A stretch of DNA of 64,000 nucleotides from an uncultured Victivallales bacterium (GTDB lineage: Bacteria > Verrucomicrobiota > Lentisphaeria > Oligosphaerales > JAFGRS01). Below, one piece after another: positions 42,915-52,790 of the stretch (position 1 is its first letter; every line of letters starts with the position of its first letter). The stretch lies in assembly GCA_903837355.1 (NCBI GenBank), contig CAILUI010000408.1, positions 49,111 through 113,110 of the forward strand. Reading direction: 5' to 3'. The position numbers and the translations under genes are program-made. Below the pieces are notes generated by a model. That model was not told the origin of the DNA. It ran no database searches and was given only the letters and a program-made list of their open reading frames with translations.

Positions 42915-42953
42915 ACACCGAACCCGTACGTTCTCCACATAAGGAACCCCGAC

Positions 42954-45164
42954 ATGACGACCCGACGCACGACCGCCTGTATCACCCTGGCGCTGTTCTC
43001 GGCTGGCGCGCTCCTCCGAGCCGACGTCAAGCTGCCTGCCATCTTCGGTAGCCATATGGTCCTGCAGCAGGGCGAGCCCATCGCGGTCTGGGGCCAGGCG
43101 GACGCAGACGAGGCGGTCACCGTCAAACTGGGCGCCAGTACGGCGCAGGCGACCGCGGACGGCCAGGGGAACTGGCGGGTTGCCCTGCCCGCGGCGGCGG
43201 TGGCACGGGACCTGACCATGACCGTGACCGGCAAGAACACCCTGACCTTCGAGGACGTGGCGGTCGGCGAGGTCTGGCTGTGCTCCGGGCAGTCCAACAT
43301 GGAGATGGGTGTCACCATGTGCCTGGACGTGGAGAAGGAGGTCGCCGCCGCCAACGACCCTGACCTGCGCCTGATCGACGTCCCCAAAGTGACCACGGCG
43401 GCGCCGCAGAAGGACTTCACCGGAGCCTGGGTGCGCTGCACGTCGGAGACGGTGGCCAAGCACGGCACCTGGGGCGGCTTCAGTGCCTGCGCCTACTACT
43501 TCGGCCGCGAGCTGCGGCGTACCTTGAACGTGCCCGTCGGCCTCATCGACTCCTCCTGGGGCGGCTCCCGCATCGAGCCCTGGGCGCCACCGGAAGGCTT
43601 CCGTCAGATCACCACCCTGTCGGACCTCAGTCGGCGCGTCGAGATCGGTACCCTCGGCACGGCGGCGCACCGGAAGGCCGCCGGCGACTACCTGACCGCC
43701 ACCGCCGCCTGGATCGACGCCGCCCAGAAGGCCCTGCAGCAGGAGACCGTCATCGGTGCCCCGCCGGCGATGCCGGGGGAGCTGGCGCCCCTGGCCGGCT
43801 ACGGGGACCCCACGGCCATGTACAACGCCATGATCGCCCCGCTGGTGCCCTACGGCATCAAGGGCGCCATCTGGTACCAGGGCGAGTCCAATCACGGCGA
43901 GGGGATGGCCTATGTCGAGAAGACCAAGGCGCTGGTACAAGGGTGGCGCAGTGTCTGGAACAAGCCTGACCTGCCCTACTATTACGTGCAGATCGCGCCC
44001 TGGCCCTACGGCGAGGAGGATCCCACCATCCTGGCTACGTTCTGGGAAGCCCAGGCCGCCATCGAGAAGGCCATCCCGCACACTGGCATGGCCGTCATCC
44101 ACGACGTCGGTGATGTCAATGACATCCACCCCAAGAACAAGCAGGAGGTCGGCCGCCGCCTCGCCTTACTCGCCCTGCACGACACCTATGGGAAGCAGGA
44201 CCTCGTCTGCCGGGGACCGCTGTTCCGCGCCATGACGGTCGAGCCGGGTAAGCTGCGCGTCACCTTCGACCAGGCCGAGGGCGGGCTCAAGACCCGCGAC
44301 GGCAAAGCGCCGGACCGCTTCGAGATCATCGGCGAGAACGGCCTCTTCGTCGCCGCCGATGCCGTCATCGACGGCGCCGCGGTCGTGCTCTCGGCGCCCG
44401 CCGTCAAGACCCCCGTCGCCATGCGCTTTGCCTGGGATAAGCTGACCAGCCCGAATCTGACCAACCAGGCTGGCCTGCCGGCCACGGCTTGCCGCGCCGG
44501 CGAGATCCCCGTCCGCGCCGACCTCGATGCCCATGTGCCCGAAGCCAAGGACTACGCCCTGCTCTACAGCCTCGACCTGCCGGATATCACCTACGCGAAT
44601 GACCGCGTCGTCTACCCCATCGACCGCCGCCAGGAACTCGCCGGCGCCTTCGACCGCGTGGCCTACTTCCTCGTGGTGCGCAAGGGCGACGGCAAACCGC
44701 AGTTCGTCTTCGTCAGCATGGCCGCCTTCAGTCCTGACCTCGACCAGCTCGGCGTGCCCGCCTTCGGCACCAAGGCGCGCTTCCAGCAGGCGGTCAGTGC
44801 CATGCAGGTCCGCAGCAATGTTGCGGGGATCGTCACCGGCGACAACCTGGCCGGATTCATCGAGTTCTGGCCCTCCAACTACGGCCCAGAGAATGGCACC
44901 AACGTCGAGGGCGCGTCCGCCAGCGCCTATGACTTCGGCGACCGCATCGCCGACGAAGCGCCAGACGGCTATAGCTCCATGCAGGTCCATAATCCGGCCG
45001 CCAAACAGACGCTCTTTGCCTACAACAACTGGAAGTCGAAGGGCGGCGGCGACATCGGCATCGGCAATGCCGCCGGCCCGCATCCCGACTGGACCTTTAC
45101 GAAGAGCGCTGGCAGCTACTCGAGCGCCAGGCTGCAGGTCCTCGTCCACCCAACGCCGAAGTGA
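42954..45164 (+). CDS. Secreted sialate O-acetylesterase-like esterase with C-terminal extension
   Basis: 736 residues with a signal peptide (TTACITLALFSAGALLRA). The SGNH core has LCSGQSNMEMGV (Ser114), GAIWYQGESNHGEG and the Asp-His site VNDIHPKNK (Asp390, His392). Such enzymes remove acetyl groups from sugars in glycans. About 200 residues after the core (from YALLYSLDLPDITYANDRVV) form an additional beta-rich domain that usual family members (about 500 residues) lack. AAGGA precedes the ATG. It belongs with the glycosidases that follow. Confidence 0.9.
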   Translation: MTTRRTTACITLALFSAGALLRADVKLPAIFGSHMVLQQGEPIAVWGQADADEAVTVKLGASTAQATADGQGNWRVALPAAAVARDLTMTVTGKNTLTFEDVAVGEVWLCSGQSNMEMGVTMCLDVEKEVAAANDPDLRLIDVPKVTTAAPQKDFTGAWVRCTSETVAKHGTWGGFSACAYYFGRELRRTLNVPVGLIDSSWGGSRIEPWAPPEGFRQITTLSDLSRRVEIGTLGTAAHRKAAGDYLTATAAWIDAAQKALQQETVIGAPPAMPGELAPLAGYGDPTAMYNAMIAPLVPYGIKGAIWYQGESNHGEGMAYVEKTKALVQGWRSVWNKPDLPYYYVQIAPWPYGEEDPTILATFWEAQAAIEKAIPHTGMAVIHDVGDVNDIHPKNKQEVGRRLALLALHDTYGKQDLVCRGPLFRAMTVEPGKLRVTFDQAEGGLKTRDGKAPDRFEIIGENGLFVAADAVIDGAAVVLSAPAVKTPVAMRFAWDKLTSPNLTNQAGLPATACRAGEIPVRADLDAHVPEAKDYALLYSLDLPDITYANDRVVYPIDRRQELAGAFDRVAYFLVVRKGDGKPQFVFVSMAAFSPDLDQLGVPAFGTKARFQQAVSAMQVRSNVAGIVTGDNLAGFIEFWPSNYGPENGTNVEGASASAYDFGDRIADEAPDGYSSMQVHNPAAKQTLFAYNNWKSKGGGDIGIGNAAGPHPDWTFTKSAGSYSSARLQVLVHPTPK

Positions 45165-45219
45165 GTCTGAACGGCCCTGAGGGTATCCGCCGCCAGTCGG
45201 CGGTGGGGGAGTCGGCAAC

Positions 45220-48200
45220 ATGCACAGCAGGCGTTCGACACTGGCCCTACGGCTGGGCCTGACGGCCTTGTGGGTCGCCCTCGGCGGTGGACTGCGGTCC
45301 GCCGCCGCCGACCGCTCGGGGATCGCACCGGGTTGGCTGCCGCCGGAAGAGGCCACGGCGTTCTTCCCGGATGACGCTTTCACGCTGCATACGCCCGGCC
45401 ACAAGCAGGCCTATCTGCGGACGTCGTTCGAACTGACGGGAGTCCCGCAGCGGGCAGTCCTGGCCGTCCGCGGCTGGCACACCGTCGCCGTGCTGCTGAA
45501 CGGCAGCCTGGTCGCGGAGACCTACGGCAGTGCCTCGGAAACCGTACCAGCCTTCGCCGCGGTCACGGCGCAACTCAAGACCGGCAGCAACACCCTCGAC
45601 CTGCGCGTCTGGTCGGAATGGACGCCGACGGTCTACCTGCAACTGCGCCTCGAAGCCGCTGACGGCAGCTTCACCGATGTGATCAGCGATGCCTCCTGGG
45701 AGTGGTCTCCGGCCGCGGCGACGGGCTGGCCGCGGGGACCAGCTCCGAACAGCGGCTGGCAGTCTGCCGTGGTGCTCGACGACTACTATGGCAAGCTCGG
45801 CCAGGCCACCAAGTGGGTCAAGGAGTTCGCCCTCCTGCCGCGCGCGCTGCTGCAACAGCGCTTGCAGCCCTACAACGACCGGCTGCGCGCCGCCTGGCCC
45901 CAGGACCGCGACCTCAGAAAGCCCGAGTTCCGCGGCCCCTATCGGCAGCCGGCCTACGCCGCGCAGTACGGCGCGACGCTGCGTATCGACCCCACCAACG
46001 GCCAGATGCGCGACGCCACCGGCCAGGTGCGCCATTTCTTCTTCAACATCTACCAGCAGACCCGCAACGGCGCCTCGGCCTTGGAGTGGGTCGACTTCGA
46101 CTTCGCGCGGCTCGAGGACGACCTGGACCTGATGGAAGCCAGCGCCGTGCACCCGTACCTGCGCTTCCTCGGCTGGCAGCAGTTGCTCGACGCCGCGGGC
46201 AACTGGCGCCGCTGCGACCGGCAGCCGGCCGGGAAAGACCTGCCCCGCTTCACCTGGAACTACGAAATCCTCGACTACTTCCTCGACCGCTGCCAGGCGC
46301 ATGGGCGCTTCGTGGCCGTGGAGGGCGACTTCTTCTGGTCGGCGAGCTGGGACACGCTGCCCTCCCCCTACCACACGCGCTACTACCTCTACCCTGAGGT
46401 CGCCGAGGCCAGTGCCCTGGCCCACCGCAAGATGCTGGCACGCTACGCCGACTGCACGGCCATCGCCGGCTTTATGATCGGCGAGGAGGACGTCATTATG
46501 GATCTGGATCTGGAGAACGGGCACCTGCGCCGCGGCTTCCAGACCTACCTGCGCGAGCGCTACGGCACCCTGGAGAACCTGGCGCAGGCCTGGCGCCGCA
46601 GCTATGACTACGCGGATCACTCGGGCTGGAAGGTCGTCCAGCGCCGGCCCGAGCACTGGGGCCAGGCCGGCGCGGCGGAGGACGTGCTGCTGCCGCGTTT
46701 CCCACTCGTTGACAAAGCCTGGGCCCAGGATTGGTCCCAGATCGATCTCCCCAGGTGGCCGAAACTGCGCTGGCCAGCCGCGCCCGAGGCGGAGTTGCCG
46801 GCGCACATGAGCTTCCCCGGCGACCCGGTCGACACCGATGACGACCCCGTCTGGATCGACTACAACGCCTACCGCGAGGACGGGCTCTACCTGCAGTTCG
46901 TCAGTCGCTGGGCGGAGATCGTGCGTGAGGCCGTCCCGCGACACTGGCTGTTCCACAGCAACGCGGAAGACTACACCTCGCAGTGGCACTTCCTGCACTT
47001 CCAGCGGCGCGCCGAACTGCCCTTCACGGTGATCGGCGTCGGCAACCACGACTCGGGCAAGGGCCTGGACGAGATCCCGCCGTGGTACCGGGTGCGCAAG
47101 CTCGTCAGCATCATCGCCGCCTACCGGCCCTACGCGCTGGCCCCGGGCAGCCCGGCCATGGCCATCTCCAGCGGCGAGGGCGAAGGCGGCAGGCCCGGCG
47201 ACGAGCAAGGGATTCTGGACTACTACCGCGGACAGAGTTTTGAGATGGTCGGCCATGGCGCCGCTTTCGAGATGTCTTACGCCTGGGCCCACCTCGCCGG
47301 CGGCGCCCAATCCCCGGATGGCAGCGCGCGACAGACCAAGGCCCTGGAATGGATGGGCGGCTTCTACCGCGCCGTGGACGGGGTTAGCTTCTCCCTGCCG
47401 CGGGAGGTGCCCATCCTGATCGTCCGCAACAACGCCCTGCAGCGCTCCAACCGCAGCGGCCGGGACTACGGCAACGCCCTGGGGCTGGTCAGTTTCCTCG
47501 CGCAACTCAACCTGGAGTTCGATACGGTCATGGACTTGGACCTCGTCTACGGCCGCCAGGACCGCAAAGTGGACCTCGGCTCCTACCGCGTGATCTTCCT
47601 GCCGGGCCTGGAGAGCGACTACCCCGAGGCCACCTGGCAGGCCCTCGACGCCTGGCTCACCGACCCCGCCTATCAAGGCCAGCGTACCCTGGTCGTCGGC
47701 TATGCTGGCCAACGGACGCCCTATCTGGCCCCGACCGCTGCCTTCCACCCGGTTCTGGCGGGCTGGCTCGGCACCAACGACTATGCCGGCAGAACCCTCT
47801 TGCGCGGCAGCAACGCCTTGACCTGGCAGGCCCGCAATGGCCGTCCCGGGAAGACCACCATCAAGATCAACTTCGGCGAGCGCGGGGACATCACCCCGCT
47901 GGGGCTGTTCGCTGCGGGTGAGCCCGTGCTGGCACTGCCCGATGGTCGCGCCCTGGGCGTCGCACTGAGCTACCGCGGCAACACCGTCTACGCCTTCGGC
48001 TTCCCCCTGGGTTTGGCTTTCGACAACCTCTGGGGCCTGCCCTATGGTCGCGGCGATGGCACCCCGGCGACGCAGGAACCCGAGGACGTGATGGCAACGC
48101 TCTATGAGGATCTCCTCGACGCGGCCGGACTGGCGCGGCCCGTCCGCGCCCCGCATAACGTCCGGGTGGCCTGCAGCGATGACCTGAGCGTCATCCTGGT

Positions 48201-48366
48201 GCGCGAACTGGCCGGCCGCGAAACCACCGACCTCGCATCCCTGATACTTCCCGCCGGCGCGCAGTACGCCGGCTGCGAACTCGTGCCCCAGGCCGACGGG
48301 CGAACGCTCCTGCGCGCCACGCTGCCGGCCTACGGCGGGCTGTACTTCAAACGGCGGCAACCATGA
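45220..48366 (+). CDS. Secreted GH42-like glycosidase (clan GH-A)
   Basis: 1048 residues with a signal peptide (LRLGLTALWVALGGGLRSAAA). A GH2-type N-terminal sandwich precedes the barrel. FFFNIYQQTRNGAS, IAGFMIGEED (candidate acid residue) and the beta-galactosidase trimerisation-like domain (RVIFLPGLESDYPEATWQALDAWL) point to a GH42/GH-A enzyme acting on beta-galactosides or similar. Substrate not determined. GGGGAG precedes the ATG. The stop overlaps the next start as ATGA, so translation is coupled. Confidence 0.78.
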   Translation: MHSRRSTLALRLGLTALWVALGGGLRSAAADRSGIAPGWLPPEEATAFFPDDAFTLHTPGHKQAYLRTSFELTGVPQRAVLAVRGWHTVAVLLNGSLVAETYGSASETVPAFAAVTAQLKTGSNTLDLRVWSEWTPTVYLQLRLEAADGSFTDVISDASWEWSPAAATGWPRGPAPNSGWQSAVVLDDYYGKLGQATKWVKEFALLPRALLQQRLQPYNDRLRAAWPQDRDLRKPEFRGPYRQPAYAAQYGATLRIDPTNGQMRDATGQVRHFFFNIYQQTRNGASALEWVDFDFARLEDDLDLMEASAVHPYLRFLGWQQLLDAAGNWRRCDRQPAGKDLPRFTWNYEILDYFLDRCQAHGRFVAVEGDFFWSASWDTLPSPYHTRYYLYPEVAEASALAHRKMLARYADCTAIAGFMIGEEDVIMDLDLENGHLRRGFQTYLRERYGTLENLAQAWRRSYDYADHSGWKVVQRRPEHWGQAGAAEDVLLPRFPLVDKAWAQDWSQIDLPRWPKLRWPAAPEAELPAHMSFPGDPVDTDDDPVWIDYNAYREDGLYLQFVSRWAEIVREAVPRHWLFHSNAEDYTSQWHFLHFQRRAELPFTVIGVGNHDSGKGLDEIPPWYRVRKLVSIIAAYRPYALAPGSPAMAISSGEGEGGRPGDEQGILDYYRGQSFEMVGHGAAFEMSYAWAHLAGGAQSPDGSARQTKALEWMGGFYRAVDGVSFSLPREVPILIVRNNALQRSNRSGRDYGNALGLVSFLAQLNLEFDTVMDLDLVYGRQDRKVDLGSYRVIFLPGLESDYPEATWQALDAWLTDPAYQGQRTLVVGYAGQRTPYLAPTAAFHPVLAGWLGTNDYAGRTLLRGSNALTWQARNGRPGKTTIKINFGERGDITPLGLFAAGEPVLALPDGRALGVALSYRGNTVYAFGFPLGLAFDNLWGLPYGRGDGTPATQEPEDVMATLYEDLLDAAGLARPVRAPHNVRVACSDDLSVILVRELAGRETTDLASLILPAGAQYAGCELVPQADGRTLLRATLPAYGGLYFKRRQP

Positions 48367-49313
48367 CCGCACCGGCGCCAGGCACGCCACCCATGCCAGC
48401 CAGCATCCCCATCCCGCGCCTCGACGGCGGCTACACCCGCGTCTACCGGCCCGCCGGCGACCACTACCACGGGACGCCGACGCCCGAACTGACACCCGGG
48501 ACCTGGTACCCTGACTGGGTCCCCAATGACCACGGCTTCGTCTGCGACACGGATGGCCGGTGGCATGTCTTCGGCATCACCCACCCCCTGACGGGCTCCT
48601 CCCTGGAACGCGTTCACGACGGCGAGGTACAGTCCTTCCACGCGCGTGCCCCTCGCGGCAGCCTGGCGGCCGCGTTGCGGGCAGACGCCTGGGAGGACCT
48701 GCCCAAGGTCCTGTTGCCGCGCGACCGGCCCGGCGAGATCCCGGAACAGCACGCCCCCGCCATCGTCCGTCGTGACGGCACGTACTGGATGATCTACGGC
48801 CCCAGCCCGCTGCGCCTGGCCACCTCCAGCGACCTCCACTCCTGGACCCCGGCCGGGGCGCTGTTCAGCGAGGCGACCGGTGCCCGCGATCCCGGCATCC
48901 TGCTATGGAACAACCTCTATCACATGGTCTTCTGTAGCCTCAACCAGGTCCGCCTGCGGACCTCGCCTGACCTCCGGCACTGGAGCACGGCAGAGACCCT
49001 TCTGACCCTGCCGCCACCCATCGCGCCGGAATCGCCCTTCCTGGTCCTGCGTGAAGGCATCTTCTACCTCTTCGTGTGTGGCTGGGACGGAGTCTGGGAC
49101 CAGCGCGATCTGCAGGGGGCCTACCAGCATCGCACCTACGTCTACGCCGCGGCGGACCTGCATGCGTTCGGCAGCGGGCCGCCGCTCACCGAACTGGAGG
49201 CCCACGCCCCGGAGGTCATCGCGGGCGAGGACGGCCAGTGGTACCTCTCCAGCGCCGAGTGGCCAGAGCGCGGCATCAGCCTGGCCAAGCTGGCGTGGGA
49301 GACCACCCCATGA
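48363..49313 (+). CDS. Five-bladed propeller glycosidase (GH43/GH32-like)
   Basis: 316 residues without a signal peptide. Blade-like repeats carry the pattern of the GH43/32/68 group: YPDWVPNDHGFVCDTDGRWHVFG, EQHAPAIVRRDGTYWMIY, GARDPGILLWNNLYHMVF and APESPFLVLREGIFYLFV. The DPGIL block likely carries an acidic active-site residue. It may act on a small oligosaccharide inside the cell, or serve as a phosphorylase-like protein. It overlaps its neighbours on both sides by four bases (ATGA). Confidence 0.75.
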   Translation: MTAPAPGTPPMPASIPIPRLDGGYTRVYRPAGDHYHGTPTPELTPGTWYPDWVPNDHGFVCDTDGRWHVFGITHPLTGSSLERVHDGEVQSFHARAPRGSLAAALRADAWEDLPKVLLPRDRPGEIPEQHAPAIVRRDGTYWMIYGPSPLRLATSSDLHSWTPAGALFSEATGARDPGILLWNNLYHMVFCSLNQVRLRTSPDLRHWSTAETLLTLPPPIAPESPFLVLREGIFYLFVCGWDGVWDQRDLQGAYQHRTYVYAAADLHAFGSGPPLTELEAHAPEVIAGEDGQWYLSSAEWPERGISLAKLAWETTP

Positions 49314-50383
49314 AGACCATGGACACCACACGCCTCGGGCGGACCGAACTGCACGTGACCCGCACCGCGTTCGGCGTCCTGCCTTTGCAGCGCACCCCGC
49401 CCGACGAAGCAATCCGCATCCTGCAACGGGCCTACGACGCGGGAATCACGCTTTACGACACGGCGCGGGCCTACACGGACAGCGAAGCGAAGCTGGGGCA
49501 GGCCCTCGGTACGGTCCGCACCCGCATCACCATCGCCACCAAGTCCGGCGCCACCACGCGCAGCGGCCTCCTGGCGGACCTCGAAACCAGCCTGCAGGCT
49601 CTGCGTACGGACTACGTCGACCTATTGCAGCTCCACAACCCGAAGGCCCTTCCGGACCCCGCAGACCCACAGTCCTCCTACGCCGGCGCCTTGGAAGCGC
49701 GCGCCAAGGGCATGGTGCGGTACATCGGCATGACCAACCACAGCCGCGAACTGGCCGCGCAGGCGGTGGCCTCGGGCCTCTACGACACGCTGCAGTTCCC
49801 CCTCTGCATGCTGTCGTCCGTCGCCGACCTGGCGTTGGTAGACCAGTGCCGCGCCGCGGACGTGGGCCTCATCGCCATGAAGCCGCTGTCGGGGGGACTG
49901 ATCACCAACGTTCATGCCGCCTTTGCCTTCCTCTGGCAGTACACGAACGTGGTGCCGATCTGGGGCATCCAGCGCCTGTCCGAACTGGACGAACTCCTGG
50001 GCTTGAGCGCGGCGCCACCGCCTTTGGACGAGGCGTTGCGGGCCGCCATCAGCCACGACCGTGCCGAACTCAGCGGTGCCTTCTGCCGCGGCTGCGGGTA
50101 CTGCCTCCCCTGCCCGGCCGATATCCCCATACCGATGGCGGCACGCATGTCGCTGCTGCTGCGACGCATGCCCTCCGAGCAGTTCCTGAACGAGGCGTGG
50201 AGCGCGAAGATGGAACGCATCGCGGCCTGCACCGGCTGCGGGCACTGCCGCGCCCACTGCCCCTACGAACTCGACACCCCGGAACTGCTCAAGCGTAATC
50301 TGGCCGACTACCGCGAGTTCAGCTTGCGCTCGCAACCGGGCCAGCAAGCCGCTCCAGCGCCCGGCGTCTCAGCCCAGCGTTAA
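49310..50383 (+). CDS. Aldo/keto reductase with C-terminal ferredoxin domain
   Basis: 357 residues. The first 280 residues are an aldo/keto reductase barrel (LGRTELHVTRTAFGVLPL, ITLYDTARAYTDSE with the catalytic Tyr/Asp, VDLLQLHNPKA, IPIWGIQR-like IWGIQRLSELDELL). The C-terminus has two cysteine clusters, CRGCGYCLPCP and CTGCGHCRAHCPYELDTP, which suit a [4Fe-4S] module. Such ferredoxin-AKRs may draw electrons from ferredoxin instead of NADPH. It is the last gene of the tightly coupled trio with the GH42- and GH43-like genes, so it may reduce a sugar they release. Confidence 0.9.
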   Translation: MKTMDTTRLGRTELHVTRTAFGVLPLQRTPPDEAIRILQRAYDAGITLYDTARAYTDSEAKLGQALGTVRTRITIATKSGATTRSGLLADLETSLQALRTDYVDLLQLHNPKALPDPADPQSSYAGALEARAKGMVRYIGMTNHSRELAAQAVASGLYDTLQFPLCMLSSVADLALVDQCRAADVGLIAMKPLSGGLITNVHAAFAFLWQYTNVVPIWGIQRLSELDELLGLSAAPPPLDEALRAAISHDRAELSGAFCRGCGYCLPCPADIPIPMAARMSLLLRRMPSEQFLNEAWSAKMERIAACTGCGHCRAHCPYELDTPELLKRNLADYREFSLRSQPGQQAAPAPGVSAQR

Positions 50384-50529
50384 GCGTTGACGCAGGTCGA
50401 CGAGGTTCCTGTTGCCGCCCTTCCCCGGCGGGCCGCATGTCCTGGCCGAGACGCTGCGAAGAGCCGTCGCGGAGCCTTAGTAAGTTCCGGTTCGTGCGGC
50501 AGAGTATGGACGGAATGGGAGAATGCAGC

Positions 50530-52758
50530 ATGACGGACCAGAGACCGATCCACGAGCGTGAGCACAGTGACCGGGTGCAGCCAACCGCGGCCGGAGGCAG
50601 CGCTCACTGGTCGGACGTGGTACTGGTCGAGTCGCCGGAGCCGATCGTCAGTTACCGCACCGGCTGGGTGGTCTACGAGGAGTCGCTGAGTCAAGGCGTG
50701 TTCGCCGGACGCGGCTGGAATGGCGCCGGCCTGGTGAACGACTACGATGGTCGCCTCGCGCCCACCGAGCATCCGACGCCGACCGCGTTCTGGCTGGAGA
50801 TCGATGGGCAGCTCCTGGCCACGGACTGGCAGTGGGGCGGCTGCGAGACTCAGGCCGAGCCCACCGGAACCCATACGGTCATCACCCTGCGGCAGAAGCA
50901 GCGGCCGATCACGGTCAAGGTACATACGAAACTCGACGGGACCGCCATCCTGACCCGCTGGCTGGAGGTGACCAACACCGGCGAGCGTCCGGCGGCCCTG
51001 GCGGCGGCCTACTCCTGGAGCGGGGTGCTGCAGAAGACCAAGCGCTGGGCCGCGCACCTGGGAGCGACCGGCCGGCCCTTGTACTCGCTGGGTTACTTCG
51101 GCAATCCGCACTGGGGCATGGAGGGCGATTTCCACTGGCATGACCTGCCTGCCGCCCGCACCGCCATCGACGGCCGCTACCGCCGTGACCGGCACCGGCA
51201 GCCGTTCTTCGTGCTCCGCAACAACGCCACCGGCGAGCACTTCATCGGCCACCTCGCCTGGACGGGCGGCTACAGCTTCGAGTTCGACCTGGATGCCGAG
51301 TTGGGCCCGGGCGGCGACGACGCCCGCCTGGCCTTCCGGGGCGGACCCGACGCGCCGGCGCCGCAACGCCTGCTCGCTCCCGGCGAGACCGTCGCCACGC
51401 CCGAACTGCACCTCGGACTGACCTTCGGCGACTTCGATACCGCGATCCAGGCCATGCATGAGCACCTGCGGCGAAGCGTCTTCATGCCGCAACCGCGCGG
51501 ACGCGGCGGCTGGATCGAGTCCGGCATCGGTCCCGAGGTCGAGATCACCGCGGAGCAGGTGACCCACGCCATCGATGCCGCCGCCGCCGTGGGCGCCGAG
51601 GTCTTCTTCGTGGACGCAAGCTGGTACGCGCGCCCCAAGGGCAACTGGTGGAGTACGGTCGGCGACTGGGAGGTCAACCGCGAACGCTTCCCCCAGGGAC
51701 TCGCGCCATTCCGCGAACAGGCGCACGCACGGGGCATGCTCTGGGGACTCTGGATGGACGCCGAGCGCCTCGGCAGCGAAAGCCGCACGGCCAAGGAACA
51801 CCCCGACTGGCTGGCGCCAGCCTACGACGGCGAACGGCGGCTCGGGGGACTCCTGGACCTGACCCGGCCCGAGGTGGCACAGTGGATGGAGGAAGCCATC
51901 GCGCGCGTGATCGCGGAGAATGAACTCGACTTCTTCCGCCTGGACCACAACACCCATCCCGGTCCCGGGATCCGCACCGAACGGGACGGCTACGTCGAGA
52001 ATGGCTACTGGCGCTACTACGAAACCCTCTACGGCATCTACGACCGGCTGCGCGCACGTTTCCCTGACGTGATCTTCGAGAACTGCGCCGGGGGCGGCGG
52101 CCGCTCTGACATCGGTATGGTACGCCGCTTCAGCCATACCTGGGTCACGGACTGGCAGATCGCGCCGCGCTCCTTCAGCATCACCAACGGCATGACCATG
52201 GCCTTACCGCCGGAGTATGTGGACCGGCTCCTCGGTGGCCAGAGCGGGCACACTACCGCCGAGTTCGACTTCCAGGCGCGCCTGCTGCTGTTCGTGCGTC
52301 CGACGTTTGGGTTCCTCAAGCCCCTCGGCGCCGCCTGGAACCCACTGCTGCTGGCGCGCGCCCAGCGTTGGGCCCGCCTCTACGGCAGTTTCGTGCGACC
52401 CTTCATGAGCACCGGTCGCATCTACCACCACACCCCCGAGGTCGTGGGCCCCGATCCGACGGGCTGGGGAGTCTTGGAGTTGGCAGCGGCCGACCGCAGG
52501 CGCGGCATCTGCGGGCTGTTCCAGCTCGCCGCTCCCACTCAGCCGGAGTACCTGCTGCGCCTGCGTGGGCTCGATGTCTCAAAGCGCTACCGCGTCACCT
52601 GGGACAACGCCGGACACGTGTGCACCGTGGACGGCTTTACGCTGATGAAGCAGGGCCTCACGGTCCGCCTCGAGGGCGCACTGACCTCGGAGCTACTGCT
52701 CTTTGAGGTCGCGGACGCGCCGGATGTCGGGCCCGTGCGGCCCCCGGCCGACGCCTAG
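50530..52758 (+). CDS. Alpha-galactosidase-like GH36 enzyme
   Basis: 742 residues, no signal peptide. An N-terminal beta-sandwich is followed by a GH36/GH-D barrel. The nucleophile lies in FFRLDHNTHPG (Asp472), followed by FENCAGGGGRSDIGM, and the acid/base in TWVTDWQIAPR (Asp541). VFFVDASWYARPKGNWWSTVGDWEVN is a typical early strand. The enzyme should hydrolyse terminal alpha-galactosides, probably in the cytoplasm. The ATG at 50530 has GGGAGA eight bases upstream; in-frame ATGs at 50509 and 50518 are less well placed. Confidence 0.87.
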   Translation: MTDQRPIHEREHSDRVQPTAAGGSAHWSDVVLVESPEPIVSYRTGWVVYEESLSQGVFAGRGWNGAGLVNDYDGRLAPTEHPTPTAFWLEIDGQLLATDWQWGGCETQAEPTGTHTVITLRQKQRPITVKVHTKLDGTAILTRWLEVTNTGERPAALAAAYSWSGVLQKTKRWAAHLGATGRPLYSLGYFGNPHWGMEGDFHWHDLPAARTAIDGRYRRDRHRQPFFVLRNNATGEHFIGHLAWTGGYSFEFDLDAELGPGGDDARLAFRGGPDAPAPQRLLAPGETVATPELHLGLTFGDFDTAIQAMHEHLRRSVFMPQPRGRGGWIESGIGPEVEITAEQVTHAIDAAAAVGAEVFFVDASWYARPKGNWWSTVGDWEVNRERFPQGLAPFREQAHARGMLWGLWMDAERLGSESRTAKEHPDWLAPAYDGERRLGGLLDLTRPEVAQWMEEAIARVIAENELDFFRLDHNTHPGPGIRTERDGYVENGYWRYYETLYGIYDRLRARFPDVIFENCAGGGGRSDIGMVRRFSHTWVTDWQIAPRSFSITNGMTMALPPEYVDRLLGGQSGHTTAEFDFQARLLLFVRPTFGFLKPLGAAWNPLLLARAQRWARLYGSFVRPFMSTGRIYHHTPEVVGPDPTGWGVLELAAADRRRGICGLFQLAAPTQPEYLLRLRGLDVSKRYRVTWDNAGHVCTVDGFTLMKQGLTVRLEGALTSELLLFEVADAPDVGPVRPPADA

Positions 52759-52790
52759 ATCAGACGGCCAACCACGGGGGATCAGAGTCG

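Noticed and set aside
45247..48495. Minus-strand open frame of over 1000 codons opposite the GH42-like gene
   Set aside because: Shadow frame; the plus-strand gene has a ribosome site, signal peptide, ATGA coupling and glycosidase motifs.
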